From Labilibaculum sp. (lineage in GTDB: Bacteria > Bacteroidota > Bacteroidia > Bacteroidales > Marinifilaceae), in contig NZ_OY761461.1 of assembly GCF_963664555.1 (NCBI RefSeq), positions 62,001 through 126,000 of the forward strand: DNA of 64,000 nucleotides, read 5' to 3'. Below, piece by piece: positions 8,461 through 17,879 of the stretch (positions are counted from its first letter, which is position 1; every line of letters starts with the position of its first letter). The translations under genes were made by a program, and so were the position numbers. The notes under the pieces are model-generated. The model worked only from the letters and a program-made list of their open reading frames with translations, did not search any database and was not told the origin of the DNA.

Positions 8461-9405
8461 CTAATTCATAATATTTCTTGGATTTCCAGATAACCACAAA
8501 CGAATATTTTCCATCACAATATCAACCCGCTTGCTGAACGATTCGTTGGTAGCGAAAGCCAAATGAGGCAGCATGATCAAATTCGGGGCTGTAAACAAAA
8601 TGTGTTCTTTATCCAAAGGTGGTTCTTTTTCGTAAACATCCACAGCCGCTCCTGAAATTTCTCCATTTTCCAATGCCTCACAAAGAGCCTCACTGTTAAC
8701 AACCGGTCCGCGTGCTGTATTAATTAAAATGGCTGAAGATTTCATTTGCTTGAATTCTCCTTTGCCAATAAGCCCTTTGGTTTCGTTTGTTAGCGGAACA
8801 TGAAGAGAAACAACATCCGATTCTTTTAATAAGGTAGGCATATCAACAAATTCAACGCCTTCTACGGTCTTTTTACTTCGATTGTATGCAATTACCCTGC
8901 AGTTAAAAACTTTTGCAATCTCGGCTACCCTAAGGCCAATTGCACCAGCTCCAACAATACCAATAGTCTTGTCATTTAGTTCTGTTCCTAAAAAACCAGC
9001 CCGGTCTCCTCCAAAACGGGTAATCGAATCACCGGAAACAATCTTTCTGTATACCGATAAAATCATGCCAATAGTTAATTCGGCCACCGATTCTGTCGAA
9101 AAGCCGGCGGCGTTACTCACCAGAATATTTCTCTCCCTACAGGTTTCCATATCGATATGATCGACACCGGTAAAGGCAACCGAAATCATTGAAAGATTAG
9201 GGCAGGCATCTAAAAATGCTTTTGTGATAGGAATATTACTAACAATTATTGCATCAGCTCCTTCGGCACGCTTAATCAACTCCTTTTCATCCTCATTCCG
9301 ATCCGTAAAAAAGATCAACTCATGCCCTAAGGCTTCAAATTCTTGCTTTAACTGTCCGTATTTACAAGCAGTAATCGCAATTGGTTCCAGTATAGAAAAT
9401 TTCAT
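8461..9405 (-). CDS. D-isomer-specific 2-hydroxyacid dehydrogenase
   Basis: 314-aa NAD-dependent dehydrogenase of the D-2-hydroxyacid family (phosphoglycerate, hydroxypyruvate or D-lactate type substrates). The Rossmann motif is GIVGAGAIG (about residues 149-157). NTARGPVV carries the substrate-binding Arg, and LPHLAFAT near the C-terminus supplies the catalytic His. It has no ACT domain, so it is not a full-length SerA. Substrate uncertain. It is a single gene, convergent with the TapB-like gene. Confidence 0.9.
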   Translation of the reverse strand: MKFSILEPIAITACKYGQLKQEFEALGHELIFFTDRNEDEKELIKRAEGADAIIVSNIPITKAFLDACPNLSMISVAFTGVDHIDMETCRERNILVSNAAGFSTESVAELTIGMILSVYRKIVSGDSITRFGGDRAGFLGTELNDKTIGIVGAGAIGLRVAEIAKVFNCRVIAYNRSKKTVEGVEFVDMPTLLKESDVVSLHVPLTNETKGLIGKGEFKQMKSSAILINTARGPVVNSEALCEALENGEISGAAVDVYEKEPPLDKEHILFTAPNLIMLPHLAFATNESFSKRVDIVMENIRLWLSGNPRNIMN

Positions 9406-9647
9406 ATATTTATTTTTAGTATCAAAGTAATGTTATTCTCAAGCCGATAAAGCCTTTTCAAATCAAATATGATTTGAGTTAAGCAAAGTAAAAAAATCAT
9501 GGATCACTAACAATGCAATAGCATCTATTCTACAACATCAATGCAAAAGTCTCTTACGACCAGTAAAAAGTTCGATTAAACGATTTTAATTTACAATCTC
9601 AGGTATTTTTTTCAACTTACAACAATATCAAGCAATTATTTTAACCC

Positions 9648-10871
9648 ATGACAGCCAATCTATCAATACTTTATAAAATACAAGATCAATTCATTGCCAC
9701 CTGGGAGAATTGTCCGGAGCATTTTCCTGCAACAGGAAAACGATTTTCCTATTTAGAAAAACGAATATGGGAATCAAAATTCGATCGCTTCATAAAGTTT
9801 GTACAAAATGAAGCTAATTACAAACACCCCAACAAAATAGAAATACTACAAAAATCAAAATTATTTTTCAAAGATGCTTTAGCCTACTCCCCCGACCAAC
9901 TCGAACTCATTTTTTCTGATGAAATGCTCCATTCTACGAAAGATTTCATTCAAAAAGCATGGCTTTTCGATCCGGATTTGGGTAATGCTGAAATTTTTCA
10001 AGCATTACGAAATGTTTGGATCATGCTTGGCCTGCAATCATTCTTCGGAAAAGAAATCAAAATTACGCCTTCGCTTTTAGCCTATAGTCTTTTGTATCCA
10101 TACACCGACAATCTAATTGATGATGCAAGCATTAATAAGGAAGAAAAAATCAACTTTTGCCGACGATTTGCTTTGCGGTTGAAAGGAGAATCCGTAAAAT
10201 CAGAATCCAGTTCGGAACAGCAAATTTACGATTTAGTAGAAATGATAGAATCTGAGTTCGATCGGGAAAATTACCCTGAAGTGCATCATAGTCTGCTTGC
10301 CATTCACGATGCCCAAACTCAAAGCCTCGCATTGGTGAGTAACAAACCTCTGCTTTCTGAAGAAGAAACCTTCAGAATTTGTATCAACAAAGGTGCCCGC
10401 TCGGTAATTGCTGATGGGTACTTAGTACTGGGAAAGTTAGATAAAAAGCAATTGCATTTTCTATATGAATACGGAGCTTATCTTCAGATTCTAGATGACC
10501 TGCAGGATGCCCGGCAAGATTATCTGGATGGAGTTATGACCTGCTTTTCAAGAAAATTGCCTTACGGAAATTTGGACAAGTTACTTTGTAAAACTTATTT
10601 TCTAGGCAAAACATTTCAGCAAAGAGTAACCAATTTATATCCTGATGAAGTGTCTTTTCAAGGCTTGATTCAAAAAAGTTTTGCTTTGTTGTTTTTAGTC
10701 TCTATTTTCGAAAACCAAGAAGATTTCAGCGACGATTTTATTCTAAAAATAGAAAAGCATGCTCCTTTCCGATTTTCATTTCTTCGCAAACTAAAAACAG
10801 ATCTGGAACCTTTTCGGGATTTAATGCTGCTAAAAATTGATGAATATCGATTAAGCGGGTGCAAAGCTTAG
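9648..10871 (+). CDS. class-I isoprenoid-synthase-like protein
   Basis: 407-aa predicted all-helical cytosolic protein. Two acidic motifs stand out: PYTDNLIDD (about residues 150-158), resembling a first Asp-rich motif, and LQILDDLQDARQDY (about 277-290), matching a DDxxD-type second motif. Spacing and helical character fit a class-I isoprenoid synthase fold (prenyl-diphosphate or squalene/phytoene-synthase superfamily), but it does not look like standard IspA, IspB or CrtB. It stands alone, convergent with a MarR gene. Substrate and product are unknown, and a non-canonical terpene or prenyl reaction is possible. Confidence 0.6.
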   Translation: MTANLSILYKIQDQFIATWENCPEHFPATGKRFSYLEKRIWESKFDRFIKFVQNEANYKHPNKIEILQKSKLFFKDALAYSPDQLELIFSDEMLHSTKDFIQKAWLFDPDLGNAEIFQALRNVWIMLGLQSFFGKEIKITPSLLAYSLLYPYTDNLIDDASINKEEKINFCRRFALRLKGESVKSESSSEQQIYDLVEMIESEFDRENYPEVHHSLLAIHDAQTQSLALVSNKPLLSEEETFRICINKGARSVIADGYLVLGKLDKKQLHFLYEYGAYLQILDDLQDARQDYLDGVMTCFSRKLPYGNLDKLLCKTYFLGKTFQQRVTNLYPDEVSFQGLIQKSFALLFLVSIFENQEDFSDDFILKIEKHAPFRFSFLRKLKTDLEPFRDLMLLKIDEYRLSGCKA

Positions 10872-10908
10872 CAAAAAAAACATTCCATTTCGAAAAGCCC
10901 ATTTTATT

Positions 10909-11421
10909 TTATAATGTCTCTTCGTCTAAATTCTCCGATTTAACTTCTTCCTGAATAACATCCTCTGCCGTAAGCAAGGGAGAAGCTTCCAAATCTTCTA
11001 TTTCGAGCATATTAACCAATATATCCAGCGACTTACCAATCAGCTCCAGTTCCTCATCCGATACTTTTTTAAGTTTAAAAGCCAACCTTTGCTGAAGCAA
11101 ATCAGGAGTCGATTTTAAAAGATTATCCCCCGTAGAGGTTAGTGCAATCAAAGTCGTTCTACGGTCTCCAATTTTAGGCAGTCGTGCCAACATTCCTTTC
11201 CTTTCCAAGCGACTTATTATACCTGTAACAGTACTTGAATTAAGATTCAGCTGATCCCTAATTGACTTTTGAGTCGCCTGATAGTTAGGAGAATTTTTAA
11301 GACATTCCAAACATAGTATTTGTGGAATACTTACTCCGTGATCCTTTTGGATTTTCTTTGATTCTAAATTAATAGATCGAACAATCCTCCTAATTTTAAC
11401 AATTATATTCTTATAATCCAT
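10909..11421 (-). CDS. MarR family transcriptional regulator
   Basis: 170-aa winged-helix regulator. The HTH and wing regions are TQKSIRDQLNLNSSTVTGIISRLERKGML (about 50-78) followed by GDRRTTLIALTSTGDNLL. Its C-terminal tail is acidic and longer than in minimal MarR proteins. It is encoded upstream of nothing on its strand, and its stop is 37 bp from the isoprenoid-synthase-like stop (convergent). The upstream neighbour is the racemase operon, also on the minus strand. Target and ligand unknown. Confidence 0.9.
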   Translation of the reverse strand: MDYKNIIVKIRRIVRSINLESKKIQKDHGVSIPQILCLECLKNSPNYQATQKSIRDQLNLNSSTVTGIISRLERKGMLARLPKIGDRRTTLIALTSTGDNLLKSTPDLLQQRLAFKLKKVSDEELELIGKSLDILVNMLEIEDLEASPLLTAEDVIQEEVKSENLDEETL

Positions 11422-11562
11422 TCATTGTAAATCTAATCGACAGAACTCATTTTCAAGGCAAAAATAACTAATTTGCATTTAATGCAAACCTATTGAAGCA
11501 GGGTATCTCCATATAATATTACTGCAATCTCGTCAAATAACGGCTTAGTCCTTAGGCAAACC

Positions 11563-12663
11563 TTACAGTACACAAGCTTTTTTGTTCGCAACGGTCTTCA
11601 CCCTTTTCTCGATATATCTTGAATTTAGAATTCTAAGTATTCCCATATAATCCATGTCAAACTCAATCAAATCTCCTACTTTGTAATTATTTTTGTTATC
11701 GGCCAGATCAATTACAATCATATCGGAACTTGCGCCCGATACTGTCAAGCTTTTATCAATCAATTCCAGATGACTTACCTCAACATCAAGCAATCCTAAG
11801 TCAACTATTGCCCGGTACGAAGTTTCACCAATATTCGTTTTATCGATTTCATAACTGTCTCCTTCTAAGTTTGTCCCAAATTCACCCATGGGAACCGTCG
11901 GCTTTTCAATCAATTCTATTATTTCCGAATACAAACGAAATACATCAGAATGCATTTTTTCGAATTTTGTATTGTTGTAAACATCTGTTCCCAAGAATAA
12001 GGTTTCTCCCACCCTAAAATGATTGATTCCTTTCGGCAGTAAATTTTGAAAAATGAGTGGTATGGTCACCGAGGAACCTCCCGAAACATAAGGAATCTGC
12101 TTATTGAATTTTGCTTCAATCAACTGTTCGTAAAGGCTCAGCTGAATTAATTTATCATGATTTGGCAAAACGCCGTACAAACATGACAGATTCGCTCCGA
12201 TTCCAATCACCTGAATATTATCCAGCCTAAAAACGCTTTCATAAAAAGCAATGAAATCTTCGCCCAAAACTCCTTCCCGAAGTTCTCCCAACTCAATCAT
12301 TATTATGATTTTGTGAGTTTTTTTCTGCTTTTTAGCTTCTACCGACAAAAGCTTAATGGTCTCAAACTCTGTATTTACACTAATATCAGCATACTTAACC
12401 ACACTCGAAATAGAACGTTTTGCAGGAGGTTTAATATAAATGGTTTCTATTTCAGGTTTAATCGATTTGATCATTTTTAAATTGGAAACCCTTGAATCGC
12501 ATATCTGAGTAAAATCAAATTTCAATAGTTCGGTTAAAAATTCCTTATTTCCGCACATCATTTTTGAAACAATTGACCATTCAATTCCATTTTTTTTAAA
12601 AAGAGAATTGAGATAATCAAAGTTTGATTTTAATTTCTTAATATCTAAAGTTACAAAAGCCAT
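11563..12663 (-). CDS. PLP-dependent amino-acid racemase (alanine/ornithine racemase-like)
   Basis: 366-aa fold-type III PLP enzyme. The N-terminal PLP barrel starts with IEWSIVSKMMCGN, placing the Schiff-base Lys at about residue 34. Later segments (IIMIELGELREGV, HFRVGETLFLG) match the alanine/ornithine racemase-like family rather than classical Alr. Last gene of a four-gene minus-strand set, 12 bp after the alr-like gene. The substrate is not fixed; an amino acid other than alanine is likely because a second, classical Alr is encoded next to it. Confidence 0.8.
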   Translation of the reverse strand: MAFVTLDIKKLKSNFDYLNSLFKKNGIEWSIVSKMMCGNKEFLTELLKFDFTQICDSRVSNLKMIKSIKPEIETIYIKPPAKRSISSVVKYADISVNTEFETIKLLSVEAKKQKKTHKIIIMIELGELREGVLGEDFIAFYESVFRLDNIQVIGIGANLSCLYGVLPNHDKLIQLSLYEQLIEAKFNKQIPYVSGGSSVTIPLIFQNLLPKGINHFRVGETLFLGTDVYNNTKFEKMHSDVFRLYSEIIELIEKPTVPMGEFGTNLEGDSYEIDKTNIGETSYRAIVDLGLLDVEVSHLELIDKSLTVSGASSDMIVIDLADNKNNYKVGDLIEFDMDYMGILRILNSRYIEKRVKTVANKKACVL

Positions 12664-12675
12664 TATTTCTATGTT

Positions 12676-13827
12676 TTATTTAATTATTCTGCGAGTTATA
12701 CCTTCTGATAAATGCGCTAAGATCTCATAATTTAGTTCATCACTGATTTCACTAAAAGCACTCACTTTTATTTCTAATTTACCCTGTTTGCCAATCAATA
12801 TAACTTTATCTCCAACTTCCACATTTTTCAAATGAGTCACATCAATTATCATCATATTCATGTTTACAACACCAATCACACTGCATTGATGACCACGAAT
12901 AAGAACACGACCTTTATTACTCAATGAACGACTATAACCAAAAGAATATCCGACAGGAACCAATGCCGTTTTAATATTGGATTGAGCGAGATATGAAATT
13001 CCATAACCTACAAATTCGCCGCTTTGAATTTCTTTAACAGCCATTATCTGACTTTTCCATCCAAGTATTCTTTTTAACGGATCAATCCTATCCTCCTGAT
13101 GATTAATGTACTGAACAAATACTTCGGTACTCGACCAAAAACCATAAAGCATGATCCCAACTCTTACTAAATCCATTCTTGTATCGGGATAAACAAAGCT
13201 TGCGGCAGAATTAGCAACATGTTTATACTTTGGGTTCAAATTATTTGCTTCCAATTCGCTTGCCATTTCCTGATACTTTTGCAACTGATTCTGTATCCTA
13301 AAATGATTTGAAACACTTTCTGCTCCAGCCAGATGCGTACAGAATCCGGTTAGCTCTATATGGGCAATATTTTCTTTAATGACAGCAATTACAGCATTCA
13401 GTTCAGTTCCATTTAAACCTGAACGATTCATTCCTGTTTCAATTTCGAGATGAATTTTTGCTTTTAAACCAAGTTCTTTGGCATATTTCACGGCCAATTT
13501 TAAACGCCCGATATTAAAAACAAAAAATTCTATTTTTTTTTCGATTGCATCACGAATATCCTTTTCGGCCAACCAGCCCATTACCATTATTGAAGATGAT
13601 TTGGAAAGACAGTTGTAAACGCGGAGAGCTTCACTGTAATAGAACACCGAATAATGATCAATACCATATTTCTCGAATACGGGAACAATTTGTTCGATCC
13701 CATGTCCATAGGCATTGGCTTTCACTACCGCTGAAATTTTTACTTTTTCACCAAGTTTAGACCGTAAAAAAGAAATGTTATTTTGGATTGATTTTTCACT
13801 TAATGATATTACCGAATTATCAATCAT
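12676..13827 (-). CDS. alr: alanine racemase
   Basis: 383-aa fold-type III PLP racemase. AVVKANAYGHG contains the PLP Lys at residue 36, EIETGMNRSG supplies the conserved Arg region, and GYGISYLA carries the catalytic-type Tyr. The C-terminal beta domain (GVVNMNMMIIDVTHL, VGDKVILIGKQG) is present. It normally provides D-alanine for peptidoglycan. Its start overlaps the end of the M20 hydrolase gene by 8 bp, indicating translational coupling. A second copy in the genome could be the housekeeping enzyme, so this one may be catabolic or biosynthetic for the operon. Confidence 0.9.
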   Translation of the reverse strand: MIDNSVISLSEKSIQNNISFLRSKLGEKVKISAVVKANAYGHGIEQIVPVFEKYGIDHYSVFYYSEALRVYNCLSKSSSIMVMGWLAEKDIRDAIEKKIEFFVFNIGRLKLAVKYAKELGLKAKIHLEIETGMNRSGLNGTELNAVIAVIKENIAHIELTGFCTHLAGAESVSNHFRIQNQLQKYQEMASELEANNLNPKYKHVANSAASFVYPDTRMDLVRVGIMLYGFWSSTEVFVQYINHQEDRIDPLKRILGWKSQIMAVKEIQSGEFVGYGISYLAQSNIKTALVPVGYSFGYSRSLSNKGRVLIRGHQCSVIGVVNMNMMIIDVTHLKNVEVGDKVILIGKQGKLEIKVSAFSEISDELNYEILAHLSEGITRRIIK

Positions 13828-14953
13828 AACTAAAAGTACTTTTGTAAATAGTATAAAATAGATTTATTCCTGTTTCTATAATATCATCAGGAAAATCGAA
13901 ATCGGGATTATGAAGTTGAGGCTGTTCATTTCCTGAACCCAATCCAAAATAACAGGCATTGAACTTCTCCGTATAGCAGCCAAAATCTTCCGACCACTTA
14001 TAAGGAGTTTTAATATACTCAACATCCAAACCATTCTGTTTTGCCGCTCGCTCTACAATACCAACACAGCCATCATGGTTCATTGTTGCCGGAAATACCT
14101 CGGTATAGCTTATTTCACAAGCCAATCCTTCCAGTTCTGCTATTTCCTTTACTATCTTCTCACACAAGGAAGTAAGCAATCTTAAGTCTTCATTTTCAAA
14201 AGCTCGCAGTGTAATTCTCATTTCGGCATACCCCGGAGAAGTACCAAAAGATATTTCACCCAATTGAATGTGGATAATAGTTAGTAAAATAAAATCGCTA
14301 AACAGAGTTTTGTTTTCCCTTAAGTCATGCATTCTCTTGATTATTTGAGAAACAGCATCTGCAGGACTAATTCCATCCTGAGGTTCTGCCGCATGAGATG
14401 TTTTACCAGTAAGTTTAACAATCATACCTTTTGATCCCGAAGCAAAACTTCCCTTTTTAAGAACTATTCTATTTTTCTTAAGCCCAGGGATATTGTGGAG
14501 CGCAAACAGATAATCAGGCTCATTATTTTTAAAATCTATATTTTCCATTACATCAAGTGCCCCCTGCTCCACCTCTTCGGCTGGCTGAAAAAGTAGAATT
14601 ACTTTCCCTTTATCCGGTCGATCAGTTGCTATTTTCTGAGCCAAACCTGCTACTATAGCCATGTGCCCGTCGTGTCCGCAGGCATGAGAGATTCCCTTGT
14701 TTACTGAAGCATATTCGAGCCCTGAAACTTCTTTGATAGGAAGTGCATCCAGCTCACACCTAAACATTATGGTTTCTCCTTGTTCAACTCCTTTGAAAAC
14801 AAACAACACACCTTTATCTCCCAGCCTGATCACCTCATCGGGCCTGTACTCATTAATAAAGTTTACAATCCGGTTAGTGGTCTGATATTCACAATTTGAA
14901 ACTTCGGGATATTGATGTAATTCTCTTCGAAATGCAATAATTTTCTTGTTCAT
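13820..14953 (-). CDS. M20 family amidohydrolase (N-acyl amino acid hydrolase)
   Basis: 377-aa metallopeptidase-family amidohydrolase of the hippurate/N-acyl-L-amino-acid/IAA-amino-acid hydrolase type. The metal-binding segments SHACGHDGHMAIVAGLA (about residues 89-105) and LLFQPAEEVEQGA (about 120-132) are intact, as are the dimerisation-region SHAAEPQDGISPADA and the C-terminal EDFGCYTEKFNACYFGLG. It would release free amino acids from N-acyl forms in the cytosol. It overlaps alr by 8 bp and follows a GNAT gene, so acylation/deacylation and racemisation may be linked. Confidence 0.9.
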   Translation of the reverse strand: MNKKIIAFRRELHQYPEVSNCEYQTTNRIVNFINEYRPDEVIRLGDKGVLFVFKGVEQGETIMFRCELDALPIKEVSGLEYASVNKGISHACGHDGHMAIVAGLAQKIATDRPDKGKVILLFQPAEEVEQGALDVMENIDFKNNEPDYLFALHNIPGLKKNRIVLKKGSFASGSKGMIVKLTGKTSHAAEPQDGISPADAVSQIIKRMHDLRENKTLFSDFILLTIIHIQLGEISFGTSPGYAEMRITLRAFENEDLRLLTSLCEKIVKEIAELEGLACEISYTEVFPATMNHDGCVGIVERAAKQNGLDVEYIKTPYKWSEDFGCYTEKFNACYFGLGSGNEQPQLHNPDFDFPDDIIETGINLFYTIYKSTFSYD

Positions 14954-15015
14954 GTAACAGATATTACTGAGTGCTCCTCAATTAAAAATACTAACTGCAT
15001 GAATTATGCATGTCT

Positions 15016-15456
15016 CTACTTTTTTAGTCGCATTTCAACGTACTTGCTGCTAAATCCTACTTTTTCGTATAAAAATCTGGCCGGGTTTTCTGGCTCAACA
15101 TGCAAAGCAACATCACCTTTACTAATTTTAATTACCTCATTCATTAAGCCTTTCCCAAGACCTTTTCCCCTTTGAGATTCATGCACAGCTATATACACCA
15201 AAATATTCTCAGGAATATAACCTTCCATTCCGGTTCGGTTAACCACTACAGAACCAACTATTTCATCATTTTCCTTGGCAACTAAAACAAAACCGCCACC
15301 TGCCGGTTCATCCTTAACTGCATAAATAATTGCCTTTTCAATATCTTCCTTAGCATCTCCGTATTCATCTAAATGCTTGTACAAAAAACTCACGATAGCT
15401 TCTATTTCTACACTATCAGGTTTTGAAATTGAAGTGTACGTTTTGTAATTTACCAT
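15016..15456 (-). CDS. GNAT family N-acetyltransferase
   Basis: 146-aa acetyltransferase. The acetyl-CoA pyrophosphate loop is HESQRGKGLGKGLMNEV (about residues 98-114), preceded by the strand ENILVYIAV and followed by ARFLYEKVGFSSKYVEMRL. The ATG at 15456 is chosen; an upstream ATG at 15507 would add 17 residues with no family support. It is the first gene of the minus-strand amino-acid operon, 62 bp before the M20 hydrolase start. Substrate unknown, plausibly an amino acid or related amine. Confidence 0.85.
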   Translation of the reverse strand: MVNYKTYTSISKPDSVEIEAIVSFLYKHLDEYGDAKEDIEKAIIYAVKDEPAGGGFVLVAKENDEIVGSVVVNRTGMEGYIPENILVYIAVHESQRGKGLGKGLMNEVIKISKGDVALHVEPENPARFLYEKVGFSSKYVEMRLKK

Positions 15457-16004
15457 AAAAACAGTATTTGTATTAAATGCATATTTATTGTTGGAATAGA
15501 ATCCCAAGTAAACAATTTAAGTGTGCTGTCTTAAAACCATAAAGTTTAAAATTTTAATAAGCAACAGTTCTCAATTGTTTCTACACAACAAAAATAGTCT
15601 AATAAAAACGAAAACCCAATAAAAGTATGCATTATCCCCACACAAAAATACACAACACATTCATTAACTGCATTATAACAACCAACCTTAGAATGTTATA
15701 TTTCTTTAATTTCATAAATCACTTGAATATCGCACATGCTTGTTGTGTAGAACCTATTTGAATATTTTACACAATTTTCACAAACATATCATTCAATGAG
15801 TTTTCATTTAAGGATTAATCTTAAAAAAAAATAATTGCTAAGCAAATTGAAAGTGCCGGGCAAAAAAAATGAGAATAAGGCAAAATATAAAAACGAAATG
15901 GCTTCTTATATCCCGTTCCTTTTCCAAAAAAAAATCGCTAAGAATGCAAAATAGTATGCATTCTCAACGATTGAATTATTACCCCTACTAATTGGGCTTT
16001 CCTT
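15457..16004. other. 548-bp intergenic region
   Basis: AT-rich spacer with A-runs and no convincing ORF. It should hold the promoter of the GNAT-alr operon (near 15.5 kb) and holds the terminator for the SnoaL-like gene (15926-15969). The rest shows no structure I can assign. Confidence 0.5.
15926..15969 (-). terminator. terminator after SnoaL-like lipoprotein gene
   Basis: On the minus strand a 13-bp stem (arms 15957-15969 and 15936-15948; core AGAATGCA, two G-T pairs) is followed by a run of nine T. It lies 36 bp after the stop of the gene at 16005. Confidence 0.85.
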
Positions 16005-16850
16005 TTAGAAATTGAATTTCCCGTTGCTATTTTTGGCTTCTGATTCAGGAATTAAATTTTCAATGGTATCCCAATGTTCTACAACTTTGCCATTCTCCAG
16101 TCTGAAAATATCGTAGAAAGCTACCTTTTCTTTCATGAAGATTCCTTCGGAAATGGATAATACATAGTTTCCTTCCCCCAAAATCATATGTTTTTTTTCG
16201 TAAACCATAGGCATACCTGCTTCTGCTAATGCAGCCAAGGCTTCTCCCAAACCTGCCAACCCATCTTTTACACCTGGGTTGTGCTGATTGTATTGTTCTA
16301 TAGAAATATACTCTGTAATTTTATCAGGATTAGCTCCCAAGAAAATATCATTTAGTAAGTTCTGAATCAAAGCTTTGTTATCCTCCGTTTTATCCAGATC
16401 CTTAATTTCTGCAGGGCCATCAACTTGACTTCTTCCTGAAGCTGTTTCAGTAACTTTTTCTTGTAAATTATCCCAGTGTTCTACAATTAATCCATCTTCG
16501 AAACGAAAAACATCAATTCCGATTTTTGGACCAAAAAAGTTGTAGTCGGTATGTGCAATTACATAATCACCATCGCTAAAAACACGCATTGTGTTTACTC
16601 TTACACTTCCTTCCGGCAATTGTTGCAGCAAGGCTCCAAATCCAGCTAAACCGTCACCTACAGCCTGATTGTGTTGGATGTACTTATTTGGATTGATGTA
16701 GCCTACCAGTTCCTGATCACCTGTTTCAATACTTTTCAAAAGCTCAATAACCTTTTGTTTATTCGACACTTCCATTTTCAAGTTATTATCTGCTTCACAC
16801 GAAACGAATGAAGCAATTGTTAATACTGTAATAATGAATAATTTTCGCAT
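16005..16850 (-). CDS. lipoprotein with two SnoaL-like (NTF2-fold) domains
   Basis: 281-aa predicted lipoprotein: MRKLFIITVLTIASFVSC is a lipobox signal with Cys18. The mature part contains two related SnoaL/NTF2-fold units (about residues 30-140 and 155-265). Each has a Q-H-N segment (KYIQHNQAVGDG; QYNQHNPGVKDG) and ends with a FR-EDG/ENG-VEHWD motif. The family includes polyketide cyclases and ketosteroid-isomerase-like proteins, but export and duplication point to an unstudied envelope role. The ATG at 16850 begins the signal peptide; a longer start at 16877 is less likely. An AraC gene lies upstream on the same strand. Confidence 0.8.
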   Translation of the reverse strand: MRKLFIITVLTIASFVSCEADNNLKMEVSNKQKVIELLKSIETGDQELVGYINPNKYIQHNQAVGDGLAGFGALLQQLPEGSVRVNTMRVFSDGDYVIAHTDYNFFGPKIGIDVFRFEDGLIVEHWDNLQEKVTETASGRSQVDGPAEIKDLDKTEDNKALIQNLLNDIFLGANPDKITEYISIEQYNQHNPGVKDGLAGLGEALAALAEAGMPMVYEKKHMILGEGNYVLSISEGIFMKEKVAFYDIFRLENGKVVEHWDTIENLIPESEAKNSNGKFNF

Positions 16851-16960
16851 TGTTTTTATTATTGGTTTACAATACAAAGATGATGCATAATGAAAGGCAT
16901 ATAAAGGTAGTTTTACTCCCTTGTATGATACATTTGCTCTTGGGAATTAAGCACACTTAT

Positions 16961-17824
16961 TTACGATTGCTCTCTGAATTCAGATGGAGTTGAATGAACA
17001 TGTTTCCGGAAATATTTAATGAAATTAGTCGGTTCATCATAACCAAGCTCGTACGCAATTTCTTTAATGGATTGATTGCTATGAACCAACAACCGCTTTG
17101 CTTCGAGCAAAATCCGTTCATCAATGATTTGTTTTGGTGTTTTATCAAACAAAGTTGTGGTTGCTTTGTGCAATTGTTTTTCTGAAATACTCAATTCCGA
17201 TGCATATTTATTAACCGATTTTTCTTTCCGGAAATTTTGTTCGAGCAGATCTTTAAATAAAACCAGATAATCCAAATTTGCACTTGGCTTTAACTCTTCG
17301 AAACCTTGTTTCCGCATTTCCCGTTCTGCCTGCAATAAAAAGATATGCAGCATATTTCGCAGTATTTGATATTGAGCACTATCTGCACTTCTTTGAAATT
17401 CTGTTTCCATAGCATTTAGAAATACCTTTAAATCGGAACGTTGCTGATTGACTTTAATTTTAGCAATATTATACAAATCACTATACAGTATACTTGAATG
17501 CAAAAACTGAAGGTCTTGATTATTTTTAGAGAAAAAATTGTTGGTAAATAAAATTGTTTTCCCCTTGTAAATGCCATTTTTATCGAACCTGTTCACACAA
17601 TTATGGGGTATGAAAATAATTGTATTGTCCTCTATACTTATTGGGTTAAAATCGACAAAATGAGTTCCTTTACCTTTTTCAATCCAAAGGATATGATTAA
17701 ACTGTGCCCTGTGGGGAATAGTCATCATATCTTTTTTTGATTTTAGGATCTCAGATAAATCCAAAATTTCAAATTCCAGTTTAAGTCCTTCTTTAAACTG
17801 ATATTTTTTTATCGTATTATTCAT
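16961..17824 (-). CDS. AraC family transcriptional regulator
   Basis: 287-aa regulator: N-terminal cupin-type sensor domain (about 1-150) and C-terminal double HTH (about 185-285; SVNKYASELSISEKQLHKATTTLF, then SIKEIAYELGYDEPTNFIKYF). The ATG at 17824 is favoured by an upstream purine-rich GGGAG; an ATG at 17839 would add five residues. It lies 110 bp upstream of the SnoaL-like lipoprotein on the same strand and 55 bp downstream of the HxlR gene. Inducer unknown. Confidence 0.9.
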   Translation of the reverse strand: MNNTIKKYQFKEGLKLEFEILDLSEILKSKKDMMTIPHRAQFNHILWIEKGKGTHFVDFNPISIEDNTIIFIPHNCVNRFDKNGIYKGKTILFTNNFFSKNNQDLQFLHSSILYSDLYNIAKIKVNQQRSDLKVFLNAMETEFQRSADSAQYQILRNMLHIFLLQAEREMRKQGFEELKPSANLDYLVLFKDLLEQNFRKEKSVNKYASELSISEKQLHKATTTLFDKTPKQIIDERILLEAKRLLVHSNQSIKEIAYELGYDEPTNFIKYFRKHVHSTPSEFREQS

Positions 17825-17879
17825 TATACTCCCTTTCATAAAGAATTCTTAATTGGAAACTACCATAAGGGATTTCGTC

